From Budorcas taxicolor (taxonomy: Eukaryota > Chordata > Mammalia > Artiodactyla > Bovidae): a stretch of DNA of 64,000 nt. Below, in pieces: positions 46,800-57,378 of this stretch (within the stretch, counting starts at the first letter, position 1; each line of letters begins with the position of its first letter). The notes below the pieces were generated by a model. It was not told where the DNA came from. It ran no database searches and worked only from the letters and a program-made list of their open reading frames with translations. Position numbers and translations under genes: made by a program. The stretch covers positions 2,728,001-2,792,000 of the forward strand of contig NW_026291481.1 in assembly GCF_023091745.1 (NCBI RefSeq), written 5' to 3'.

Positions 46800-49246
46800 G
46801 TGAAGGACCCTTTCGAAGTTCCAGAGGTGAGGTGTGATCAGCCTCGAGACGCCTCAGCGGAAATGGGCCTCATCTCGCCTGGAGGGGAGAACCTCCTGGA
46901 TTTTCTCGAGTTGCGGCAGGTCTTCTCGAGTTACGACGGGGACCTCAGGGACCCGCTCTGGTGGCCTCAGGAAAGGCCAGTCCCCATGCAAGTTGCTAGG
47001 GGACCTCTCGGGATTCCTCTGCCGTCCATGCCGGGGCCTCAGTCCTTGTGTGGAGTCGGGGCCGGAACCTGAGGATTCCTCTCCAGTGTTGCCATGGATC
47101 TTGGGGTGCTCCTGAGTCTCCCCAGGGGAGTCAGGCCTCGTCTCGAGTGGGGGCATGCACGTGCGCTTTCCTCCCGAGCTGCAGCAGTAGTATCACGCTT
47201 CCTGTCACGTGGATCAAGGGATCTGTGGCTTTCCCTCGAGGCTGTCCCTCGAGGCTTTCCCACGAGGCTTTCCCACAGGGCTGTGCCACGTGCCACCTTG
47301 GTGTGAGTCGATCCTCGGCGTGAAAGACGAGCCAGTGAAGGGAAAAGAGGTTCCTCTGGAATGGACTGAGACATCTGGGGGACTCTTGGAATGGTGGCAC
47401 GACCCTGGAGTTCCTCTCGCCGTTCCTGTTGAGAGGGCCTCCTCTTGAGATGCGACAGGAACGCCGGGAACTCTTTCCCGACGAAGCAGGGAAAGGATCC
47501 CTCATCTCGAGCTACGAGGCGGAAACGGGGCTCCTCTGGATGTGGGCGGGACCCTCGTGATTCTTCTCGAGTGGAGATGGCTATGTCGGGGAACTTCTTG
47601 ATTTGCACCAAGGGTGTGAAGGACCCTTTCGAAGTTCCAGAGGTGAGGTGTGATCAGCCTCGAGACGCCTCAGTGGAAATGGGCCTCATCTCGCCTGGAG
47701 GGGATAACCTCCTGGATTTCCTCGAGTTGCGGCAGGTCTTCTCGAGTTACGACGGGGACCTCAGGGACCCGCTCTGGTGGCCTCAGGAAAGGCCAGTCCC
47801 CATGCGAGTTGCTAGGGGACCTCTCGGGATTCCTCTGCCGTCCATGCCGGGGCCTCAGTCCTTGTGTGGAGTCGGGGCCGGAACCTGAGGATTCCTCTGC
47901 AGTGTTGCCATGGATCTTGGGGTGCTCCTGAGTCTCCCCAGGGGAGTCAGGCCTCGTCTCGAGTGGGGGCATGCACGTGCGCTTTCCTCCCGAGCTGCAG
48001 CAGTAGTGTCACGCTTCCTGTCACGTGGATCAAGGGATCTGTGGCTTTCCCTCGAGGCTGTCCCTCGAGGCTTTCCCACGAGGCTTTCCCACAGGGTTGT
48101 GCCACGTGCCACCTTGGTGTGAGTCGATCCTCGGCGTGAAAGACGAGCCGGTGAAGGGAAAAGAGGTTCCTCTGGAATGGACTGAGACATCTGGGGGACT
48201 CTTGGAATGGTGGCACGACCCTGGAGTTCCTCTCGCCGTTCCTGTTGAGAGGGCCTCCTCTTGAGATGCGACGGGAACGCCGGGAACTCTTTCCGACGAA
48301 GCAGGGAAAGGATCCCTCATCTCGAGCTACGAGGCGGAAACGGGGCTCCTCTGGATGTGGGCGGGACCCTCGTGATTCCTCTCGAGTGGAGACGGGTATG
48401 TCGGGGAACTTCTAGATTTGCACCAAGGGTGTGAAGGACCCTTTCGAAGTTCCAGAGGTGAGGTGTGATCAGTCTCGAGACGCCTCAGCGGAAATGGGCC
48501 TCATCTCGCCTGGAGGGGAGAACCTCCTGGATTTTCTCAAGTTGCGGCTGGTCTTCTCGACTTACGACGGGGACCTCAGGGACCCGCTCTGGTGGCCTCA
48601 GGAAAGGCCAGTCCCCATGCGAGTTGCTAGGGGACCTCTCGGGATTCCTCTGCCGTCCATGCCGGGGCCTCAGTCCTTGTGTGGAGTCGGGGCCGGAACC
48701 TGAGGATTCCTCTCCAGTGTTGCCATGGATCTTGGGGTGCTCCTGAGTCTCCCCAGGGGAGTCAGGCCTCGTCTCGAGTGGGGGCATGCATGTGCGCTTT
48801 CCTCCCGAGCTGCAGCAGTAGTGTCACGCTTCCTGTCACGTGGATCAAGGGATCTGTGGCTTTCCCTCGAGGCTGTCCCTCGAGGCTTTCCCACGAGGCT
48901 TTCCCACAGGGCTGTGCCACGTGCCACCTTGGTGTGAGTCGATCCTCGGCGTGAAAGACGAGCCGGTGAAGGGAAAAGAGGTTCCTCTGGAATGGACTGA
49001 GACATCTGGGGGACTCTTGGAATGGTGGCACGACCCTGGAGTTCCTCTCGCCGTTCCTGTTGAGAGGGCCTCCTCTTGAGATGCGACGGGAACGCCGGGA
49101 ACTCTTTCCCGACGAAGCAGGGAAAGGATCCCTCATCTCGAGCTACGAGGCGGAAACGGGGCTCCTCTGGATGTGGGCGGGACCCTCGTGATTCTTCTCG
49201 AGTGGAGATGGCTATGTCGGGGAACTTCTTGATTTGCACCAAGGGT
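46800..49246 (+). repeat. Satellite monomers 58-60 (A, B, C)
   Basis: Monomer 58 repeats monomer 45 (ATGCAAGTT, AGTATCACG). Monomer 59 (815 bp) repeats 46 (GGGGATAACC, GATTTCCTCGAG, TTTCCGACG), with private CTCTGCAGTG and AGGGTTGTGCC. Monomer 60 repeats 48 (TTCTCAAGTTG), with private TCAGTCTCGAG and GCATGCATGTGC. Confidence 0.93.
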
Positions 49247-50049
49247 GTGAAGGACCCTTTCGAAGTTCCAGAGGTGAGGTGTGATCAGCCTCGAGACGCC
49301 TCAGCGGAAATGGGCCTCATCTCGCCTGGAGGGGAGAACCTCCTGGATTTTCTCGAGTTGCGGCAGGTCTTCTCGAGTTACGACGGGGACCTCAGGGACC
49401 CGCTCTGGTGGCCTCAGGAAAGGCCAGTCCCCATGCGAGTTGCTAAGGGACCTCTCGGGATTCCTCTCCCGTCCATGCCGGGGCCTCAGTCCTTGTGTGG
49501 AGTCGGGGCCGGAACCTGAGGATTCCTCTCCAGTGTTGCCATGGATCTTGGGGTGCTTCTGAGTCTCCCCAGGGGAGTCAGGCCTCGTCTCGAGTGGGGG
49601 CATGCACGTGTGCTATCCTCCCGAGCTGCAGCAGTAGTGTCACGCTTCCTGTCACGTGGATCAAGGGATCTGTGGCTTTCCCTCGAGGCTGTCCCTCGAG
49701 GCTTTCCCACAGGGCTGTGCCACGTGCCACCTTGGTGTGAGTCGATCCTCGGCGTGAAAGACGAGCCGGTGAAGGGAAAAGAGGTTCCTCTGGAATGGAC
49801 TGAGACATCTGGGGGACTCTTGGAATGGTGGCACGACCCTGGAGTTCCTCTCGCCGTTCCTGTTGAGAGGGCCTCCTCTTGAGATGCGATGGGAACGCCG
49901 GGAACTCTTTCCCGACGAAGCAGGGAAAGGATCCCACATCTCGAGCTACGAGGCGGAAACGGGGCTCCTCTGGATGTGGGCGGGACCCTCGTGATTCCTC
50001 TCGAGTGGAGACGGGTATGTCGGGGAACTTCTAGATTTGCACCAAGGGT
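49247..50049 (+). repeat. Satellite monomer 61 (D), 803 bp, one 13-bp unit lost
   Basis: GCGCTATCC is replaced by GTGCTATCC (near 49,609). Three 13-bp units start at 49,679, 49,692 and 49,705. The tail is GGATCCCACATCTCGAGC. Other marks are GCTAAGGGACC and GCGATGGGAACG. Confidence 0.93.
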
Positions 50050-50865
50050 GTGAAGGACCCTTTCGAAGTTCCAGAGGTGAGGTGTGATCAGCCTCGAGAC
50101 GCCTCAGCGGAAATGGGCCTCATCTCGCCTGGAGCGGAGAACCTCCTGGATTTTCTCGAGTTGCGGCAGGTCTTCTCGAGTTACGACGGGGACCTCAGGG
50201 ACCCGCTCTGGTGGCCTCAGGAAAGGCCAGTCCCCATGCGAGTTGCTAGGGGACCTCTCGGGATTCCTCTGCCGTCCATGCCGGGGCCTCAGTCCTTGTG
50301 TGGAGTCGGGGCCGGAACCTGAGGATTCCTCTCCAGTGTTGCCATGGATCTTGGGGTGCTCCTGAGTCTCCCCAGGGGAGTCAGGCCTCGTCTCGAGTGG
50401 GGGCATGCACGTGCGCTTTCCTCCCGAGCTGCAGCAGTAGTGTCACGCTTCCTGTCACGTGGATCAAGGGATCTGTGGCTTTCCCTCGAGGCTGTCCCTC
50501 GAGGCTTTCCCACGAGGCTTTCCCACAGGGCTGTGCCACGTGCCACCTTGGTGTGAGTCGATCCTCGGCGTGAAAGACGAGCCGGTGAAGGGAAAAGAGG
50601 TTCCTCTGGAATGGACTGAGACATCTGGGGGACTCTTGGAATGGTGGCACGACCCTGGAGTTCCTCTCGCCGTTCCTGTTGAGAGGGCCTCCTCTTGAGA
50701 TGCGACGGGAACGCCGGGAACTCTTTCCCGACGAAGCAGGGAAAGGATCCCTCATCTCGAGCTACGAGGCGGAAACGGGGCTCCTCTGGATGTGGGCGGG
50801 ACCCTCGTGATTCTTCTCGAGTGGAGATGGCTATGTCGGGGAAATTCTTGATTTGCACCAAGGGT
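50050..50865 (+). repeat. Satellite monomer 62 (A)
   Basis: CGGCAGGTC / GAGTTACG with GTGCTCCTGAG and the CTTCTCGAGTGGAGATGG junction into the next B copy. Private marks are CTGGAGCGGAG (near 50,131) and GGGAAATTCTTG (near 50,840). Confidence 0.93.
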
Positions 50866-53298
50866 GTGAAGGACCCTTTCGAAGTTCCAGAGGTGAGGTG
50901 TGATCAGCCTCGAGACGCCTCAGCGGAAATGGGCCTCATCTCGCCTGGAGGGGAGAACCTCCTGGATTTCCTCGAGTTGCGGCAGGTCTTCTCGAGTTAC
51001 GACGGTGACCTCAGGGACCCGCTCTGGTGGCCTCAGGAAAGGCCAGTCCCCATGCGAGTTGCCAGGGGACCTCTCGGGATTCCTCTCCCGTCCATGCCGG
51101 GGCCTCAGTCCTTGTGTGGAGTCGGGGCCGGAACCTGAGGATTCCTCTCCAGTGTTGCCATGGATCTTGGGGTGCTTCTGAGTCTCCCCAGGGGAGTCAG
51201 GCCTCGTCTTGAGTGGGGGCATGCACGTGCGCTTTCCTCCCGAGCTGCAGCAGTAGTGTCACGCTTCCTGTCACGTGGATCAAGGGATCTGTGGCTTTCC
51301 CTCGAGGCTGTCCCTCGAGGCTTTCCCACGAGGCTTTCCCACAGGGCTGTGCCACGTGCCACCTTGGTGTGAGTCGATCCTCGGCGTGAAAGACGAGCCG
51401 GTGAAGGGAAAAGAGGTTCCTCTGGAATGGACTGAGACATCTGGGGGACTCTTGGAATGGTGGCACGACCCTGGAGTTCCTCTCGCCGTTCCTGTTGAGA
51501 GGGCCTCCTCTTGAGATGCGACGGGAACGCCGGGAACTCTTTCCGACGAAGCAGGGAAAGGATCCCTCATCTCGAGCTACGAGGCAGAAACGGGGCTCCT
51601 CTGGATGTGGGCGGGACCCTCGTGATTCCTCTCGAGTGGAGACGGGTATGTCGGGGAACTTCTAGATTTGCACCAAGGGTGTGAAGGACCCTTTCGAAGT
51701 TCCAGAGGTGAGGTGTGATCAGCCTCGAGACGCCTCAGCGGAAATGGGCCTCATCTCGCCTGGAGGGGAGAACCTCCTGGATTCTCTCGAGTTGCGGCTG
51801 GTCTTCTCGACTTACGACGGGGACCTCAGGGACCCGCTCTGGTGGCCTCAGGAAAGGCCAGTCCCCATGCGAGTTGCTAGGGGACCTCTCGGGATTCCTC
51901 TGCCGTCCATGCCGGGGCCTCAGTCCTTGTGTGGAGTCGGGGCCGGAACCTGAGGATTCCTCTCCAGTGTTGCCATGGATCTTGGGGTGCTCCTGAGTCT
52001 CCCCAGGGGAGTCAGGCCTCGTCTCGAGTGGGGGCATGCACGTGCGCTTTCCTCCCGAGCTGCAGCAGTAGTGTCACGCTTCCTGTCACGTGGATCAAGG
52101 GATCTGTGGCTTTCCCTCGAGGCTGTCCCTCGAGGCTTTCCCACGAGGCTTTCCCACAGGGCTGTGCCACGTGCCACCTTGGTGTGAGTCGATCCTCGGC
52201 GTGAAAGACGAGCCGGTGAAGGGAAAAGAGGTTCCTCTGGAATGGACTGAGACATCTGGGGGACTCTTGGAATGGTGGCATGACCCTGGAGTTCCTCTCG
52301 CCGTTCCTGTTGAGAGGGCCTCCTCTTGAGATGCGACGGGAACGCCGGGAACTCTTTCCGACGAAGCAGGGAAAGGATCCCTCATCTCGAGCTACGAGGC
52401 GGAAACGGGGCTCCTCTGGATGTGGGCGGGACCCTCGTGATTCCTCTCGAGTGGAGACGGGTATGTCGGGGAACTTCTAGATTTGCACCAAGGGTGTGAA
52501 GGACCCTTTCGAAGTTCCAGAGGTGAGGTGTGATCAGCCTCGAGACGCCTCAGCGGAAATGGGCCTCATCTCGCCTGGAGGGGAGAACCTCCTGGATTTT
52601 CTCGAGTTGCGGCAGGTCTTCTCGAGTTACGACGGGGACCTCAGGGACCCGCTCTGGTGGCCTCAGGAAAGGCCAGTCCCCATGCGAGTTGCTAGGGGAC
52701 CTCTCGGGATTCCTCTGCCGTCCATGCCGGGGCCTCAGTCCTTGTGTGGAGTCGGGGCCGGAACCTGAGGATTCCTCTCCAGTGTTGCCATGGATCTTGG
52801 GGTGCTCCTGAGTCTCCCCAGGGGAGTCAGGCCTCGTCTCGAGTGGGGGCATGCACGTGCGCTATCCTCACGAGCTGCAGCAGTAGTGTCACGCTTCCTG
52901 TCACGTGGATCAAGGGATCTGTGGCTTTCCCTCGAGGCTGTCCCTCGAGGATTTCCCACAGGGCTGTGCCACGTGCCACCTTGGTGTGAGTCGATCCTCG
53001 GCGTGAAAGACGAGCCGGTGAAGGGAAAAGAGGTTCCTCTGGAATGGACTGAGACATCTGGGGGACTCTTGGAATGGTGGCACGACCCTGGAGTTCCTCT
53101 CGCCGTTCCTGTTGAGAGGGCCTCCTCTTGAGATGCGACGGGAACGCCGGGAACTCTTTCCCGACGAAGCAGGGAAAGGATCCCACATCTCGAGCTACGA
53201 GGCGGAAACGGGGCTCCTCTGGATGTGGGCGGGACCCTCGTGATTCCTCTCGAGTGGAGACGGGTATGTCGGGGAACTTCTAGATTTGCACCAAGGGT
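50866..53298 (+). repeat. Satellite monomers 63-65 (B, C, D)
   Basis: Monomer 63 repeats 55 (GATTTCCTCGAG, GTTGCCAGG, CGTCTTGAGTGG, TTTCCGACG) and monomer 64 repeats 56 (GGATTCTCTCG). Monomer 65 is 803 bp, with GCGCTATCCTCACG, three 13-bp units starting at 52,928, 52,941 and 52,954 (the second ending GAGGATT), and GGATCCCACATCTCGAGC. Confidence 0.93.
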
Positions 53299-54929
53299 GT
53301 GAAGGACCCTTTCGAAGTTCCAGAGGTGAGGTGTGATCAGCCTCGAGACGCCTCAGCGGAAATGGGCCTCATCTCGCCTGGAGGGGAGAACCTCCTGGAT
53401 TTTCTCGAGTTGCGGCAGGTCTTCTCGAGTTACGACGGGGACCTCAGGGACCCGCTCTGGTGGCCTCAGGAAAGGCCAGTCCCCATGCGAGTTGCTAGGG
53501 GACCTCTCGGGATTCCTCTCCCGTCCATGCCGGGGCCTCAGTCCTTGTGTGGAGTCGGGGCCGGAACCTGAGGATTCCTCTCCAGTGTTGCCATGGATCT
53601 TGGGGTGCTCCTGAGTCTCCCCAGGGGAGTCAGGCCTCGTCTCGAGTGGGGGCATGCACGTGCGCTTTCCTCCCGAGCTGCAGCAGTAGTGTCACGCTTC
53701 CTGTCACGTGGATCAAGGGATCTGTGGCTTTCCCTCGAGGCTGTCCCTCGAGGCTTTCCCACGAGGCTTTCCCACAGGGCTGTGCCACGTGCCACCTTGG
53801 TGTGAGTCGATCCTCGGCGTGAAAGACGAGCCGGTGAAGGGAAAAGAGGTTCCTCTGGAATGGACTGAGACATCTGGGGGACTCTTGGAATGGTGGCACG
53901 ACCCTGGAGTTCCTCTCGCCGTTCCTGTTGAGAGGGCCTCCTCTTGAGATGCGACGGGAACGCCGGGAACTCTTTCCCGACGAAGCAGGGAAAGGATCCC
54001 TCATCTCGAGCTACGAGGCGGAAACGGGGCTCCTCTGGATGTGGGCGGGACCCTCGTGATTCTTCTCGAGTGGAGATGGCTATGTCGGGGAACTTCTTGA
54101 TTTGCACCAAGGGTGTGAAGGACCCTTTCGAAGTTCCAGAGGTGAGGTGTGATCAGCCTCGAGACGCCTCAGCGGAAATGGGCCTCATCTCGCCTGGAGG
54201 GGAGAACCTCCTGGATTTCCTTGAGTTGCGGCAGGTCTTCTCGAGTTACGACGGGGACCTCAGGGACCCGCTCTGGTGGCCTCAGGAAAGGCCAGTCCCC
54301 ATGCGAGTTGCTAGGGGACCTCTCGGGATTCCTCTGCCGTCCATGCCGGGGCCTCAGTCCTTGTGTGGAGTCGGGGCCGGAACCTGAGGATTCCTCTCCA
54401 GTGTTGCCATGGATCTTGGGGTGCTTCTGAGTCTCCCCAGGGGAGTCAGGCCTCGTCTCGAGTGGGGGCATGCACGTGCGCTTTCCTCCCGAGCTGCAGC
54501 AGTAGTGTCACGCTTCCTGTCACGTGGATCAAGGGATCTGTGGCTTTCCCTCGAGGCTGTCCCTCGAGGCTTTCCCACGAGGCTTTCCCACAGGGCTGTG
54601 CCACGTGCCACCTTGGTGTGAGTCGATCCTCGGCGTGAAAGACGAGCCGGTGAAGGGAAAAGAGGTTCCTCTGGAATGGACTGAGACATCTGGGGGACTC
54701 TTGGAATGGTGGCACGACCCTGGAGTTCCTCTCGCCGTTCCTGTTGAGAGGGCCTCCTCTTGAGATGCGACGGGAACGACGGGAACTCTTTCCGACGAAG
54801 CAGGGAAAGGATCCCTCATCTCGAGCTACGAGGCAAAAACGGGGCTCCTCTGGATGTGGGCGGGACCCTCGTGATTCCTCTCGAGTGGAGACGGGTATGT
54901 CAGGGAACTTCTAGATTTGCACCAAGGGT
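53299..54929 (+). repeat. Satellite monomers 66-67 (A, B)
   Basis: Monomer 66 is type A with CTCCCGTCC. Monomer 67 (815 bp) is type B with GATTTCCTTGAG (54,222), AACGACGGG, TTTCCGACG and GAGGCAAAAACGG; its tail has TGTCAGGGAAC. Confidence 0.93.
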
Positions 54930-55747
54930 GTGAAGGACCCCTTTCGAAGTTCCCGAGGTGAGGTGTGATCAGCCTCGAGACGCCTCAGCGGAAATGGGCC
55001 TCATCTCGCCTGGAGGGGAGAACCTCCTGGATTTTCTCGAGTTGCGGCTGGTCTTCTCGAGTTACGACGGGGACCTCAGGGACCCGCTCTGGTGGCCTCA
55101 GGAAAGGCCAGTCCCCCATGCGAGTTGCTAGGGGACCTCTCGGGATTCCTCTGCCGTCCATGCCGGGGCCTCAGTCCTTGTGTGGAGTCGGGGCCGGAAC
55201 CTGAGGATTCCTCTCCAGTGTTGCCATGGATCTTGGGGTGCTCCTGAGTCTCCCCAGGGGAGTCAGGCCTCGTCTCGAGTGGGGGCATGCACGTGCGCTT
55301 TCCTCCCGAGCTGCAGCAGTAGTGTCACGCTTCCTGTCACGTGGATCAAGGGATCTGTGGCTTTCCCTCGAGGCTGTCCCTTGAGGCTTTCCACGAGGCT
55401 TTCCCACAGGGCTGTGCCACGTGCCACCTTGGTGTGAGTCGATCCTCGGCGTGAAAGACGAGCCGGTGAAGGGAAAAGAGGTTCCTCTGGAATGGACTGA
55501 GACATCTGGGGGACTCTTGGAATGGTGGCACGACCCTGGAGTTCCTCTCGCCGTTCCTGTTGAGAGGGCCTCCTCTTGAGATGCGACGGGAACGCCGGGA
55601 ACTCTTTCCCGACGAAGCAGGGAAAGGATCCCTCATCTCGAGCTACGAGGCGGAAACGGGGCTCCTCTGGATGTGGGCGGGGACCCTCGTGAATCTTCTC
55701 GAGTGGAGATGGCTATGTCGGGGAACTTCTTGCTTTGCACCAAGGGT
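54930..55747 (+). repeat. Satellite monomer 68 (C), indel-rich, 818 bp
   Basis: Three single-base gains (GACCCCTTTCG, GTCCCCCATG, GGCGGGGACCC) and one loss (TTTCCACGAGG) fall in one copy, together with TTCCCGAGG, TCCCTTGAGG, GTGAATCTTC and CTTCTTGCTTTG. No other monomer in the window has this many indels. It mixes CGGCTGGTC with GAGTTACG. Confidence 0.93.
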
Positions 55748-57378
55748 GTGAAGGACCCTTTCGAAGTTCCAGAGGTGAGGTGTGATCAGCCTCGAGACGC
55801 CTCAGCGGAAATGGGCCTCATCTCGCCTGGAGGGGAGAACCTCCTGGATTTTCTCGAGTTGCGGCAGGTCTTCTCGAGTTACGACGGTGACCTCAGGGAC
55901 CCGCTCTGGTGGCCTCAGGAAAGGCCAGTCCCCATGCGATTTGCTAGGGGACCTCTCGGGATTCCTCTGCCGTCCATGCCGGGGCCTCAGTCCTTGTGTG
56001 GAGTCGGGGCCGGAACCTGAGGATTCCTCTCCAGTGTTGCCATGGATCTTGGGGTGCTTCTGAGTCTCCCCAGGGGAGTCAGGCCTCGTCTCGAGTGGGG
56101 GCATGCACGTGCGCTATCCTCCCGAGCTGCAGCAGTAGTGTCACGCTTCCTGTCACGTGGATCAAGGGATCTGTGGCTTTCCCTCGAGGCTGTCCCTCGA
56201 GGCTTTCCCACGAGGCTTTCCCACAGGGCTGTGCCACGTGCCACCTTGGTGTGAGTCGATCCTCGGCGTGAAAGACGAGCCGGTGAAGGGAAAAGAGTTT
56301 CCTCTGGAATGGACTGAGACATCTGGGGGACTCTTGGAATGGTGGCACGACCCTGGAGTTCCTCTCGCCGTTCCTGTTGAGAGGGCCTCCTCTTGAGATG
56401 CGACGGGAACGCCGGGAACTCTTTCCCGACGAAGCAGGGAAAGGATCCCACATCTCGAGCTACGAGGCGGAAACGGGGCTCCTCTGGATGTGGGCGGGAC
56501 CCTCGTGATTCCTCTCGAGTGGAGACGGGTATGTCGGGGAACTTCTAGATTTGCACCAAGGGTGTGAAGGACCCTTTCGAAGTTCCAGAGGTGAGGTGTG
56601 ATCAGCCTCGAGACGCCTCAGCGGAAATGGGCCTCATCTCGCCTGGAGGGGAGAACCTCCTGGATTTTCTCGAGTTGCGGCAGGTCTTCTCGAGTTACGA
56701 CGGTGACCTCAGGGACCCGCTCTGGTGGCCTCAGGAAAGGCCAGTCCCCATGCGAGTTGCTAGGGGACCTCTCGGGATTCCTCTCCCGTCCATGCCGGGT
56801 CCTCAGTCCTTGTGTGGAGTCGGGGCCGGAACCTGAGGATTCCTATCCAGTGTTGCCATGGATCTTGGGGTGCTCCTGAGTCTCCCCAGGGGAGTCAGGC
56901 CTCGTCTCGAGTGGGGGCATGCACGTGCGCTTTCCTCCCGAGCTGCAGCAGTAGTGTCACGCTTCCTGTCACGTGGATCAAGGGATCTGTGGCTTTCCCT
57001 CGAGGCTGTCCCTCGAGGCTTTCCCACGAGGCTTTCCCACAGGGCTGTGCCACGTGCCACCTTGGTGTGAGTCGATCCTCGGCGTGAAAGACGAGCCGGT
57101 GAAGGGAAAAGAGGTTCCTCTGGAATGGACTGAGACATCTGGGGGACTCTTGGAATGGTGGCACGACCCTGGAGTTCCTCTCGCCGTTCCTGTTGAGAGG
57201 GCCTCCTCTTGAGATGCGACAGGAACGCCGGGAACTCTTTCCGACGAAGCAGGGAAAGGATCCCTCATCTCGAGCTACGAGGCGGAAACGGGGCTCCTCT
57301 GGATGTGGGCGGGACCCTCGTGATTCCTCTCGAGTGGAGACGGGTATGTCGGGGAACTTCTAGATTTGCACCAAGGGT
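55748..57378 (+). repeat. Satellite monomers 69-70, end of the tetramer pattern
   Basis: Monomer 69 is type D (GCGATTTGC, GCGCTATCC, GGATCCCACATC) with AAAAGAGTTTCC. Monomer 70 (815 bp) combines type A features with the TTTCCGACG tail of type B. It has private GCCGGGTCC, TTCCTATCCAG and GCGACAGGAACG. Confidence 0.92.

Larger units (their letters stand above)
28051..56563 (+). repeat. Right domain: tetrameric higher-order repeat A-B-C-D
   Basis: Type A: CGGCAGGTC plus GTGCTCCTGAG, leading into GGAGATGGCTATG and CTTCTTGATTT. Type B: CGGCAGGTC with a TTTCCGACG tail, leading into GGAGACGGGTATG and CTTCTAGATTT. Type C: CGGCTGGTC plus GTGCTCCTGAG, leading mostly into the GATGGCTATG junction. Type D: CGGCAGGTC plus GCGCTATCC and, usually, a GGATCCCACATC tail. 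Monomers 58-69 read ABCD three times with unit lengths of 3,250, 3,249 and 3,265 bp, and 55-57 read BCD before them. Further left the order is kept but with doubled or imported monomers (39/40, 43/44, 47/48, 50-53). Confidence 0.8.
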
